A stretch of 64,000 nt of DNA from Rhodosorus marinus (lineage: Eukaryota; Rhodophyta; Stylonematophyceae; Stylonematales; Stylonemataceae): positions 868,001-932,000 of the forward strand of contig JAMWBK010000004.1 in NCBI GenBank assembly GCA_029953675.1, read 5' to 3'. This document shows, piece after piece, positions 51,450 to 62,315 of this stretch. Every line of letters starts with the position of its first letter. The stretch's first letter is position 1. Under the pieces are notes generated by a model. The model did no database searches and was not told where the DNA came from. It saw only the letters and a program-made list of their open reading frames with translations. The position numbers were made by a program, and so were the translations under genes.

Positions 51450-54400
51450 ACGAACGAATGGTTTAATCGGAGGCTGAAAAAAAAAACCCCGAGGGGAAAA
51501 AAAGACTAAGCGCGGCGAAGTACTCGCGCCTCCAACATCAAAGCGGCATTCATGCGCCACAGCAGGAAACTTAAGCGGGTAAACAACGATTGAAGACGGT
51601 CAGGGCGTTCGCGGAACAACTCCCGAAGCCAGCGAGAACCAACAGAGTCCATGAACCCAAAGCACTCAATGATCAGGGGTACCAAGCGATGTGCTAGTGC
51701 CGAAGCACGAACACCAGGGGAAGACAAAGCCCCCCTGTATTTGATCTCTTTCCGGCGTCTCATGCTGGCGGCGGCAGATCCACGGCGCTCCCCCGCAGCC
51801 GGGAGATAACGACTAGCTTGAGGGTTAGGAACAGCAAGATCAACGTATGTGGTACGGCGGCTGTCGTCACAGGTGATCACCAGGTCGGCTACACGGCGTT
51901 CATCATTTTGAAAGTCCGCGACGGGTAAAGGTTTCTCACGTTCGATTTCCAGACCGGCTTGCCGGACTATAGGCCGAAGTTCCCGGTATAACAGGTTCAA
52001 GATCCGTGTGTGGCGGCGGGTTCGAGCACCTTTCACCGCCGGGCAACTAGCGAGCAGGTGGGCGCCAAAATCTGCGTTGTCTTCAGTCTGAGAGCAGAGA
52101 GGGCACGACGAACCCATCTCGTACGGCCAGGGGGGCTGATGTAAGCCGAGGTATAAGCGCAGTGAAGTACGCACTTCGAAATCCGACAGTGTGAGTGGCG
52201 GAAAGGCTGGTACGGTCATGAGCCACTGAGAGCTAATAACCCCTCCAAGACTACGTAGGCGGGCGCGAGCGCGAGAAGATGAGACCATCTGCGCGAGGAG
52301 TCGGCCATATGCAGCACGGTGCAAGTCTCAAGAAAGAATATTTTGCAGCGCATCCGTGCGTGCTTGAGCTCGGCTCCCAGCGCGCTGGGAATCATCAGGA
52401 GGATCAACTGGAACTTCTTCTTCTGCGGCAACCACTGGGTCAATCTCCCCTAGAACAGGTTCAGGCGCAGGACGAATCCCTGGGGCGGAGCCTCGAGACC
52501 GGTCAAATACAGCTCGCCAGTCAGGAAGACGGGGTTGAACGGCTTCGGGGAGACTAGTACAGGAATTCAGGGCGGTTTGGAGCTCCAGAAACAAGTCTTG
52601 GGCGCTTTCCGGTACGCTGGGAAGCAAGACACCCCGCGAGAGGCTCGCCATCAAATTGCGGAACTTCGAGATACCCAAGCTGCTCAAAGTGGGAAGTGCG
52701 GTTCCCCAGGCCCCTACTAAGCGCAGTGAAGTACGCACTTCGAAATCCGACAGTGTGAGTGGCGGAAAGGCTGGTACGGTCATGAGCCACTGAAAGCTAA
52801 TACACCCTCCAAGACTACGTAGGCGGGCGCGAGCGCTCGTTGTTGTTGTTTCGGTTTTGTTGCAGTCAGCGGTTAACCTATTGGCTCCGCTCACTTCCAA
52901 CTCTTTGGGGCCGGTGGTTGGCCATTCGTGCGGATGCTGAAAGTTTCCGTGGCCTTGGGTATTTTCTCGATGAGGAGCTGAGCGCTCTGTCGCGACCCAC
53001 CTGTGATGTTTTGCGCGCCCAGGTAGGCCTCCCATTGCGATTGGGGAAACTGGGCCTCTGCAACCGTGTTGTGTTCCAACCTGCAGCCGCAGTAGGGTCC
53101 TGGGGAACCGCACTTCCCACTTTGAGCAGTTTGGGTATCTCGAAGTTCCGCAATTTGATGGCCAGCCTCTCGCGGGGTGTCTTGCTTCCCAGCGTACCGA
53201 AAAGCGCCCAAGACTTGTTTCTGGAGCTCCAAGCCGCCCTGAATTCCTGTACTAGTCTCCCCGAAACCGTTCAACCCCGTCTTCCTGACTGGCGAGCTGT
53301 ATTTGACCGCTCTCGAGGCTCCGCACCGGGGATTCGTCCTGCGCCTGAACCTGTTCTAGTGGAGATTGACCCAGTGGTTGCCTCAGAAGAAGAAGTTCCC
53401 GTTGATCCTCCTGATGATTCCCAGCGCGCTGGGAGTCGGCCATATGCAGCACGGTGCAAGTCCCAAGAAAGGATATTTTGCAGCGCATCCGTGCGTGCTT
53501 GAGCTCGGCTCCCAGCGCGCTGGGAATCATCAGGAGGATCATCGGGAACTTCTTCTTTTGAGGCAACCACTGGGTCAATCTCCACTAGAACAGGTTCAGG
53601 CGCAGGACGGATCCCCGGTGCGGAGCCTCGAGAGCGGTCAAATACAGCTCGCCAGTCAGGAAGACGGGGTTGAACGGTTTCGGGGAGACTAGTACAGGAA
53701 TTCAGGGCGGCTTGGAGCTCCAGAAACAAGTCTTGGGCGCTTTTCGGTACGCTGGGAAGCAAGACACCCCGCGAGAGGCTGGCCATCAAATTGCGGAACT
53801 TCGAGATACCCAAACTGCTCAAAGTGGGAAGTGCGGTTCCCCAGGACCCTACTGCGGCTGCGGGTTGGAACACAACACGGTTGCAGAGGCCCAGTTTCCC
53901 CAATCGCAATGGGAGGCCTACCTGGGCGCGCAAAAACATCACAGGTGGGTCGCGACAGAGCGCTCAGCTCCTCATCGAGAAAATACCCAAGGCCACGGAA
54001 ACTTTCAGCATCCGCACGAGTGGCCAACCACCGGCCCCAATGAGTTGGAAGTGAGCGGAGCCAATAGGTTAACCGCTGACTGCAACAATACCGAAACAAC
54101 AACAACGAGCACTGGAGGAAGCCCGGAGGTAGCCGTCGAAGCTCTGCAACCAGCTGTCTGTGCTTACCGAGGAGCTGCAGCAAATCGCCTTCAACGAAGG
54201 ACGGCGACCCATAGGGGATGCCTAAGTGGACAAAACCATCCGGTCTCCAAATATCCTGGAACGACGCAGGTACCTGCTGCTCTTGTGCAGGTACACCTCC
54301 CCAGTAGAACGATTTGTGATGATTAACCTACAAGTCAACCCGCGAAGCCAAGGAGCGTAGACGATCATAGGCGAGCGCGAGAGTATCGGGGGGCCCCAAG

Positions 54401-55800
54401 AGGCACACGTCGTCGTGGTATGCAACCCTACGAACCTGCGGGAATTCGGAGCGAAGACAAAGCAAGACTAGTTGTAGTCCACAGGCATGTAGGAAAGGAG
54501 ACAAGGGATCACCCTGTTGTACCCCTGTTCGCGCCGCTAACGTGTGTGAGGAAGCGCCAAGGGTGTCATAGGTTGCCCCACGACCAAGCGGAGAATAAAG
54601 TCTACTAACAAAGGGAAAGCCTACAGGGAAGACTTCGCGCACCACGTGCATGAGAACCGGACGAGAGACGCGGTTCAACGCATTGGTAAAATCTACAGAG
54701 AGGAGCCCAGAATCTGGTGAGTACGCCATTTCCGAACGGAGTAAAACAGACAACAACTCACAGCCACCACGATAGCCCACGCCTAACTGCACGTGCCCAA
54801 AGAAACGGCGGGATTCGGGAACCAGGATTTTCACTAACCACCGCGCCGCCAATTTGCGGACCGCCTCAACAAGGCTAATAGGGCGAATAGCAGGGCTCGA
54901 GGCCGTGTGACCGGGCTTCGAAAGCAGACACAACTGCGAACGCCCGACCAAGAACCACGCACACTCACACAGGGGATCACCATTCACAAGCGCTTCGACC
55001 ACCAACGCCAACGCCTTCAAACCTTCATCACTTAAGAAACGGAGATATTCCACCCGCGGACCTGCGAATAGGAAGCACGTGGGGCACTGGAGGGAGCAGG
55101 ATTCGGGCACGACGCGGGCCCAGGAGGCGTCTGTCCATCGATAGGGGTAGGCCAGTCGGAATCAGGAATGACCGGAGCGGAGCGCTCGGGTCGGTTGAAG
55201 GCAGGCCCCGCTGTACCGTGCGGATCCGCGGGGACGGGCACCGGGGGGTATGGGGCAGGCGCGGAGGTGGAGAAGCGCTCCAAATAGGCGATCAGCAGGG
55301 GCAGGCGGTGTTCCTGGGAAGCAGTCACAAGAAGACTCGTCAGTTTCGAGCAGATCCCATGGGCCAACTCGTCAGCGCAGTCCGTGAGGGTGGCCGCGGT
55401 ACTAAACCCGCCCACGCTGAGCTCCACGCGCGCTGAGAGAACGGCTCCGTCCACCGGAATAGGTGGGGAAACCCCAACCATAACGATAGGAAGGTGTGAA
55501 AAACCGATTCCCCCACAAAACCCCCAAAAAGAGAACTTGTTCCCAACGTTTGCAACCAAAGAAAAACCACCACGACCTCCAAGGGGCGCTAGCAACCCCC
55601 AGCACGCACCACACCGCTAGAAGATGCGGGGGAAAAGGCTGCAGAAAGAAGCGCCTCCCACCGAAGAACACAATTGCGACTCAAAACCACCAAAAGCCAG
55701 CACCATACACCCTCACGAAACCAAAAGGCTTGACACACAAGCATCAATTGCTTTGACCCACAAGCGCAGGCTCTAACAGGTCCACCTCTGCTCCTCCATG
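51450..55800 (-). mobile_element. Group A retrotransposon, longest copy, with an inverted middle segment
   Basis: Minus-strand order: 5' region (to about 55800, boundary uncertain); N-terminal frame 55595-55032; RT 55110-54328 (ISLVEAVRKLAARWLV, GVGYRGGCELLSV, LSVDFTNALNRVSR, GVQQGDPLSPFLHACGL, AYHDDVCLLG); linker 54310-53440; inverted segment; then linker and endonuclease again 52845-51506, with the knuckle CPLC...HLLASC, RRVADLVI and TYVDLAV, ending LRRA. The 3' UTR and CGAATGGTTTAATCGG complement reach 51450. Several frameshifts are present; TGA (52328-52330) falls where the 53460 region has TGG. Confidence 0.8.
52845..53440 (+). repeat. Inverted segment inside the long group A copy
   Basis: The plus strand here encodes the A linker (RLTYWLRSLPTLWGRW, DEELSALSRPTCDVLRAQ, SLGISKFRNLM), which is on the minus strand to both sides. 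It switches back at 53430-53445, in the palindrome CCCAGCGCGCTGGG. The same palindrome occurs at 52375-52390 and 53510-53525. Confidence 0.85.
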
Positions 55801-56317
55801 CACTCCCATAGTCGCTGCAGTCTCCAAGTTTTTTAGATACCCCCTGGTGTTCCGATCGTGCGAGTCCGTTCCCGACCGACCAGATGCTCTTTCTAGAATT
55901 TTTCACCTCCGTCAGCTTCAAACAACACTTGACCATCCTCACCTCTGTGACGTCTCCGCCTTCCAGCAATGTTCGGCTATGCAAAATTATGCTCGGGCTG
56001 TGCCAGAATCTATGGAGGTGCAACACCAGTTTGGTCCCAATGGTTATTGCCCATTCCGATGAAGCAAGAGTATAAATACGATAGAAAATCCGATGACACT
56101 AAGGTTCGCCGGAGAAGAGGAAAAAGGAGAGAACCAGAATTTATAGAAAAAGGTTAGAATTAGGGATATATTCCCTAATTAGGGAGTAATTAGGGGGAAG
56201 TAAAACCTGAATTCTGGAATAATTTGAGGCGTCAACCCGGTGGACAGTTGAGACGTATCAAGTGGTCTCATCGCAAGTTGCGATTGAGGAATCATTATGC
56301 GAACCTGAAAAGTGAGC
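55801..56317 (+). other. Possible 5' LTR/leader of the Gypsy element
   Basis: No gene is recognised. An AGTATAAATAC word (56068-56078) and an inverted repeat ATTAGGGA/TCCCTAAT (56159-56166, 56172-56179) lie here, and the sequence is continuous with the Gypsy leader once the group B insertion is set aside. Without a second LTR the limits cannot be fixed. Confidence 0.35.
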
Positions 56318-58365
56318 CCAGTACTACTGGACTTTACTAGCATAGCCTGAAGCGCTACGCAAGGCGTGAAGATGAACTAATAACTAGGGAGGGAAGTATG
56401 CAACCCCAGGCGCCGATGGCGCGCCTCGGAAAGCATGTCGCTGGAATATCGCCAAAGGGAGACACTTAAACGCCTCAAGAGCGCCAAATATTCAGTAGGA
56501 TGCTCAGCAAAACATTTCCGCAACCACTCTAAACCCGACTTATCCACGTGACCAAAGCTTTCCACAATGTGCGTCCGGCGTGTGAACGCGTGTTGAAGAC
56601 CATCATAAATTGTCAAAAGCGGGGGCGGCAGGGTCACTGGATCCTCGTTGGTCAAAGCTCGAGCCAAGAGGCAGGCACTTCGCATCTGGAAGGTCACCAA
56701 CGTTCGCAGCGCGGTAGCCCAGGTGGCAACCGCCGCTGGCGAGCATACCAGCCCACGGTCTGCGACGCCGAATCCCCCTAATCGCAACGGTAGAGCGATC
56801 TGTGCACGAATAAAGTCCCTGTCGGGAGCAGCTTCAAGATCGAGGGGCTCATCCAAGAGCGTTCCCCAGTGTTGCAGGGTCATTTCGTCGGCTTTAGCCG
56901 CGATCCACGAGCCCCAAGCTCGAGGCAGGCTGCGCAACCAGTAGTTGAGTCTGGGACCGGCACAAAAGCGGGAAAGCAAGCAGGCCGATTGCAGCATGCT
57001 GTCGGGTAGGTGCTCAATGGCGTCGGTGAGTTGCTTCTGCCGTGCCAAAACTCGCTCGCAGGATGCTTGGACAAAGTTGTCAGTCCCCAATCCGACGCCG
57101 TGGTGTTCGAACCCTTCACGTTCGCTGATTAGTCGCAGAGTGGGTGGCAGAGAGTTCAGCGACACGTCCCTCGGGGAGAAAGCGACATTTTTCTGTTTCC
57201 ACAGTCAAACCGACGCGACGTGCAATCGCTTCGATCGCGGTCAGTCCCCTAGCCAGGGTGTCAGGGGTGCCCAGCAATGTTACGTCATCGTGGTACGCGC
57301 AGATTCGAAGATCCGAGACCTCAGTCGAAAGACGTAAAAGTACGAGCTGTAGGGCACAGGCATGAAGAAGAGGTCCGCAAGGGTCGCCTTGTTGGACGCC
57401 AGTATGTGCTTGAAAAACAGTGCCCTCCGTTGTCAAGTAGGGGAGGCTCTCCCCTCCGTAAATACCCGATAGAAACGGCCACGCCTCCGGAAACACACGT
57501 CGGAGCACCTCTAGCGCATGCGTCCGCGACACGCTGTTGAATGCGTTCCGGAAATCAACCACCAAGACTCCCCACTCTGGCCTACTGGCGCGTTCTAGCT
57601 CGATCCCATGGGTGATCAGTTCACAACCCCCAGAGAATCCCACCCCTACTTGCAAGGGCGCCATAAAAGCTGTGACGCGCTGGCGAAGGCGCTGGCATAG
57701 CCACCTCCCGGCTAACTTCCGTAGGCTCTCCACCATCCCGATCGGCCGGAGACGCGGGTGGGCCGGCTGGTGGTCAGGTTTCGTGAGCAAGCAAAGCTGT
57801 GCCTGCCGGAGATGTTCCCATGGCGCAGACGCACCCGATACGCCCTGGAACAACTTGTTAAGGATCCTCAGAAGCGCGCTCTTGCCAGGCTGGCTCAGGG
57901 CCTGCAATAGCTCTGTTCTTAGTCCGGAGGGTCCGGGACAGCGTCCCCGACGCGAGGTACGAAGCAAATCCTCCAGGTCAGACTCACTGAGCGTCAGATC
58001 GATGCGAAACCTGGCCAACTCCGGACGGTCCAAGAATACCTCGAATTCAGGGGACAAATCCACGTCGGACTCAGGGAACAAAGACGACACCGTCTGGGCG
58101 AGACTATCATCGTAGGGGAGGACAGGCGCCTGGCCCTCCAAAACCCGCGCCGCTCGACTTAAATCGCCCACTGCTACCAATTTCTGTACTCGAGCCGGCA
58201 CGGGCGACACTGTGCCATGCCGAGTCCGACGGGCGGATGGTGCTGACGACGCCAAATAGCTGCGCTGTAGTACTTCGAAGTCTCCCTTCAAGAACAGGGC
58301 CAGTCGGTCTCGTACTCGCCATCTGCGCTCCGATGTGTGAATGGGGGCCAGAATCCAGTACTACT
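56318..58365 (-). mobile_element. Group B retrotransposon copy B5 with 11-bp TSD, RT nearly intact, endonuclease deleted
   Basis: CCAGTACTACT at 56318-56328 and 58355-58365 is the target duplication; the element is 56329-58354. RT frame 58291-57116: GRCPGPSGLRTELLQAL, LRPIGMVESLRKLAGRWL, GVGFSGGCELITHGIELE, LVVDFRNAFNSVSR, GVQQGDPCGPLLHACAL, AYHDDVTLLG, EKCRFLP. A one-base frame change near 57116-57165 leads to the linker (57165-56580). Then an internal deletion jumps from the linker (IYDGLQHAF) straight to VESFGHVDKSG, removing the knuckle and endonuclease. The 5' end is truncated relative to B3. Confidence 0.9.
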
Positions 58366-58463
58366 AGAACCAGAAAAGAACCAGAGGAATCCTATATAAC
58401 CAGTGAACCACGAGAACCCCTATAGAACCAGAACCCTGAACCAGAAAACCTGACAGAACCAGA

Positions 58464-59257
58464 ATGGCCGCATTGATTAAGATCCAGGCCCCGCAGCCAC
58501 GAGCATACGATGGCAAACGGGACGCGCTTACTATTAGTACATTCTTGAACAAACTCAGAACGTATTTAAGTTGGCCCGTCTGCCTGACGATGATGAAGTC
58601 TAAAAGATTACCCTCGCAGAGGGATATCTCAATGGCTACGCTTCGTATTGGTGGTCCCTGATACCTGAATCGCAAAAACCCACGAGCTACGCCGGATTTG
58701 AGGATGCTTTAAAATCGCAGTTCTACCCTGCAGACGCTAAGATCCGGGCTAAACAACAATTGGCTCGAGCCGTACAACGTTCATCAGTTGCAGCGTACAC
58801 CTCCTATTTCAATAAGTGCCTGATACAAGTTGGGGAAATATCCGAGTCGGAGAAATTCGATCGATTTGTGGATGGCCTGAAACCGGAAATAATGAAATTC
58901 ATTTTTATTCAGGATATTTCCACGTTTGAAGATGCTCAATCCCTGGCACTCAAAATCGAGGGCGCCGACCTCGCGAGCCAAGGGCTTCGACGGGATATCC
59001 CAGATCCGCGACAACGGAAGCTGGAATGTAGAGTAACTTCGGTACCAAGAGGTACTCGATCTGGCCGGCGCTACCAACCTGGAGTACAACCCGGCATACA
59101 AGCGTTGCAGCGACGTGATTACACGCATATCGTTTGTAATTACTGCGGCAAGAAGGGACACACTCAACGTGTCTGTTGGGAGAATCCTAATAGAGACCCG
59201 ACAGTCTCGAAGTCTACACCTCCTACAACCCAGCAGTTAAACGAGGGGCGGCAGTGA
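58464..59257 (+). pseudogene. Gypsy gag
   Basis: ATG 58464 opens the N-terminal frame, which loses register after about 58570; the correct frame then meets a TAA (about 58600-58602) and continues open to TGA 59255-59257. A zinc knuckle CNYCGKKGHTQRVC (CX2CX4HX4C) is near the end (about 59134-59175). Gag would form the particle and bind RNA. The heptamer GTTAAAC (59236-59242) lies 12 nt before the stop, where the protease frame overlaps by a -1 shift. Confidence 0.75.
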
Positions 59258-59899
59258 CACACGCCGACACTGTTGCCGAACCAGGCGTCTCACTGACGGC
59301 ACTGACGGCAGATATGACTCTAGATGGATGGATCAACGGTCGGGAAATTTCTCTCTTAGTTGATACCAGCAGCAGTCACTCTGTTTTGAGGGGTACTCCA
59401 GATGCTACTCCAATTATCCTAACCCAACACGGGAAATTGGACACGGCCTCCCCGGGCACATCCATAAAAATCTTGGGCGAAGCCAACGTAACCTTACAAC
59501 TATGCGGTCACAACTTCGAGTGGCAACCTTTACGTTGTGGAAGACGCCGCAAGCCCAAGGTATTTGGGAAGAGATTTTCTCAACTACTATCAAGCGAGAT
59601 TCGACCTACCAAACCAGCTACTGATGTTGAACCCCGATAAAGGAAATAACCCAGAAGTACCAACATACGAACCGGAAAAACCAGAAAACCATCCTGACAC
59701 ACAACCTGAATACCCAGAAGATCAACTTGTCTATCCAAAAGAACAACCTAAAAACCCTGCAGAACCGAAACCTGAAAACCCGGAAAATTACTGTGAAGAA
59801 AACCCTCAAGAATTTGTTACGAAGAACCAGAAAACAACAACCAAAGTCAACCTGGCGATTGTCAACTGTCGGAGGAACCCGCAACCAAAAATATCATGA
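59257..59899 (+). pseudogene. Gypsy aspartic protease and linker
   Basis: Overlaps the gag stop in the -1 frame. The active-site segment reads LLVDTSSSHSVL, where the family norm is D-(S/T)-G, so the catalytic Gly is replaced by Ser and activity is doubtful. A frameshift at about 59540 moves the C-terminal protease signature LGRDFLNYYQARFDLP to another frame, which runs on into a Pro/Glu-rich linker ending at TGA 59897-59899. Confidence 0.7.
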
Positions 59900-60071
59900 A
59901 GATTACACACGAACGAATGGTTTAATCGGAGGCTGAAAAAAAAAACCCCGAGGGGAAAAAAAGACTAAGCGCGGCGAAGTACTCGCGCCTCCAACATCAA
60001 AGCGGCATTCATGCGCCACAGCAGGAAACTTAAGCGGGTAAACAACGATTGAAGACGGTCAAGATTACACA
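59899..60071 (-). mobile_element. 151-bp group A 3'-end insertion with 11-bp TSD
   Basis: AAGATTACACA occurs at 59899-59909 and 60061-60071. Between them, 59910-60060 is the 3' end of a group A element in minus orientation (last ~30 codons, UTR hairpin, tail). Insertion plus TSD adds 162 bp, a multiple of three. Confidence 0.9.
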
Positions 60072-62315
60072 AGGGCGAACAAAGACGATCGATGTGGAGA
60101 AATTTATTACGGATAAATACGCGGACGTTTTCGTGGAGGATATTACGGATCTGCCTCCTTGGCGAAATGTCAATTTCACGATCGATTTGAAACCCGGAAC
60201 TGAGCCAACATCCCAAAGACCATACCGCATGAGTCTTGCGGATCAGAAGGAGCTGAAGACTCAACTAAATGACCTGCTGAGCAAAAACCTTGTTCAACCT
60301 AGCTCGTCGCCTTTTACTTCACCCTGTCTTTTTGTGGACAAAAAGGATGGTGGGCGGCGACTGTGCATAGACTACCGTAAATTGAACCAGGTAACAATCG
60401 TCAACAAGACCAGCCCGCCAAGGATAGACGATTGTCTGGATGCTCCCGGCAACGCCACATATCTCAGTGTGATCGATTTGAGGAGTGGTTATTGGGAACT
60501 ACGAGTGGAGGAGAAAGACATTCTGAGAACAGCATTCACGACGCCATTTGGTCTTTACGAGTGGTTAGTGATGCCGTTTGGACTGACAAATGCTCCTGCT
60601 GTGTTTACTCGACTATTGAACAGTATTTTCTTCAACAAGTTAAACGTTTTCGTCATGAATTTCTTTGACGACAGTATTATCTACTCGGCGAATAAGGAAG
60701 ACCACAAAGGACATCTAGACATCGTCTTCTCGAAGCTGAGAAACCACCGACTCTATACAAAGCGGTCAAAGTGCGTCTTCGGTGTACCAGAAACGAAATA
60801 TTTGGGTCATCTGGTTGGGAGTGGGAGACGACGGCCGGATCCTGGCAAGGTAGCCGCCCTTAAAAATTGGCGAGTCCCAGAAAATGTGCACGATGTCAGG
60901 TCCTTCTTGGGTTTTACGGGCTATCTCCGTAACTATGTGCCACGATTCAGCCTGGTAGCAGCACCCCTGACAAACCTCACGAGGAAGAATGTAGATTTTC
61001 TGTGGGGACCGGAGCAGCAGAAAGCATTTGACACCCTGCGGGAGAAATTGATGCAGCAGCCAGTATTACGAAATCCGGATTTTACAAAAACCTTCACAAT
61101 TTGTACTGATGCCAGCAATAAAGGAGTAGGGGCTGCGTTGTTGCAAACCTTCGAAGATGGAGAACATCCACTTGCGTACTTCTCACAGCGGTTCACCACT
61201 ACGGAGGAGAAGTATTCCACTTATGAACGAGAACTCTACGCGTTGACCCTAGCGGTATTACATTGGCGGACGTACGTCGAGGGCCAACGATTTGGGCTTC
61301 GAACAGATCATAAACCACTACGATTTCTACATTCCCAGCGGGAATTAACAAAACGACAGACAAGATATGTCAATAGACTCCTGCCGTTTACTTTTGATAT
61401 CGAATACAAGAAAGGAGCAGAAAATATCGCAGACCCTCTCAGCCGAGGAGCGATCAACCAGCTGGCGGTCTCCGGTATATTACCCCAAGAAGATTGGACC
61501 GGAGCATATCTACAAGATCCTGATTTCGCAGCAGTCTACCCAGAAGCAGTGAAGTACGCGGAGCAGGGATCTCGTAGAAAGCAGGACATTTTATACAAAC
61601 ATCATCGCGTTCGTGTGCCGCGGAAATTCGTACCGGACTTACTGCGGAAACACCATGATGAACCAACCGGAGGTCATTTTGGCCTTCATAAAACGGTTAA
61701 CCTATTAATGCGGCGATATTATTGGCGGACTTTAAGAGACGATGTTCAGTCCCTGATCCGAACCTGTGAAATCTGCCAACGGCAAAAACCATTGAGAGCT
61801 TCTCAGGGATTTCTACAACCACTTCCTGTACCTGAGTCAAAGTTGGGGGACATCACCATGGATTTCATTGCTAGTCTTCCCATTACTAAGTCCGGAGCTG
61901 ACGCAATTCTAGTGATTGTTGATCGTTTCTCGAAATACGCGAAATTTATCGCTACAAGGACGGATGCAGACGCTCGTATGACGACAGAGCTGTTTTTCGA
62001 ACACTGGGTGCGTTTTGCAGGCTTACCGCAGACGATAGTCTCCGATCGAGATTCCAAGTTTACCAGGCTCTTTTGCCAGCAACTAATGAGGATGCTCAAG
62101 GTAAAAACTCGCTTAAGTACGTCATACCATCCCCAGACGGATGGACAGACAGAACGAGTTAACCAGACTTTGGAGACCCATTTGCGGTGTAACAGTAGAC
62201 AAGCGACATGGGCCTCTGATCTTCCCATGGCGGAGCTGGTATATAATACACAAATTTCTGAGTCCAGTAAGTACTCACCGTTTGAGCTCCTATATGGGCG
62301 AAACCCTAACCCTTT
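60061..62315 (+). pseudogene. Gypsy pol: reverse transcriptase, RNase H, integrase (3' truncated)
   Basis: A single open frame. RT with FTSPCLFVDKKDGGRRLCID, VIDLRSGYWELRV and PFGLTNAPAVFTRL; the catalytic box is NFFDDSIIYS where Gypsy elements usually have YLDD. RNase H starts with FTICTDASNKGVGAAL and includes YERELYAL and RTDHKPL. Integrase has the HHCC zinc module (GGHFGLHKT, CEICQRQ) and the DDE residues in ITMDFIASLP, IVSDRDSKF and QTERVNQ. The frame is cut after YGRNPNPL, where group A sequence begins and is read through to a stop at 62532. No chromodomain remains. Confidence 0.85.

Larger units (their letters stand above)
58366..62315 (+). mobile_element. Ty3/Gypsy-type LTR retrotransposon, internal region, 3' truncated
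   Basis: The order gag - protease - RT - RNase H - integrase identifies the Ty3/Gypsy superfamily. Leader from 58366; gag, protease and pol are annotated separately. The 3' part of pol and any 3' LTR are replaced by a group A element from about 62316. It contains two other insertions (group B in the leader, group A at 59910-60060). Confidence 0.85.
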
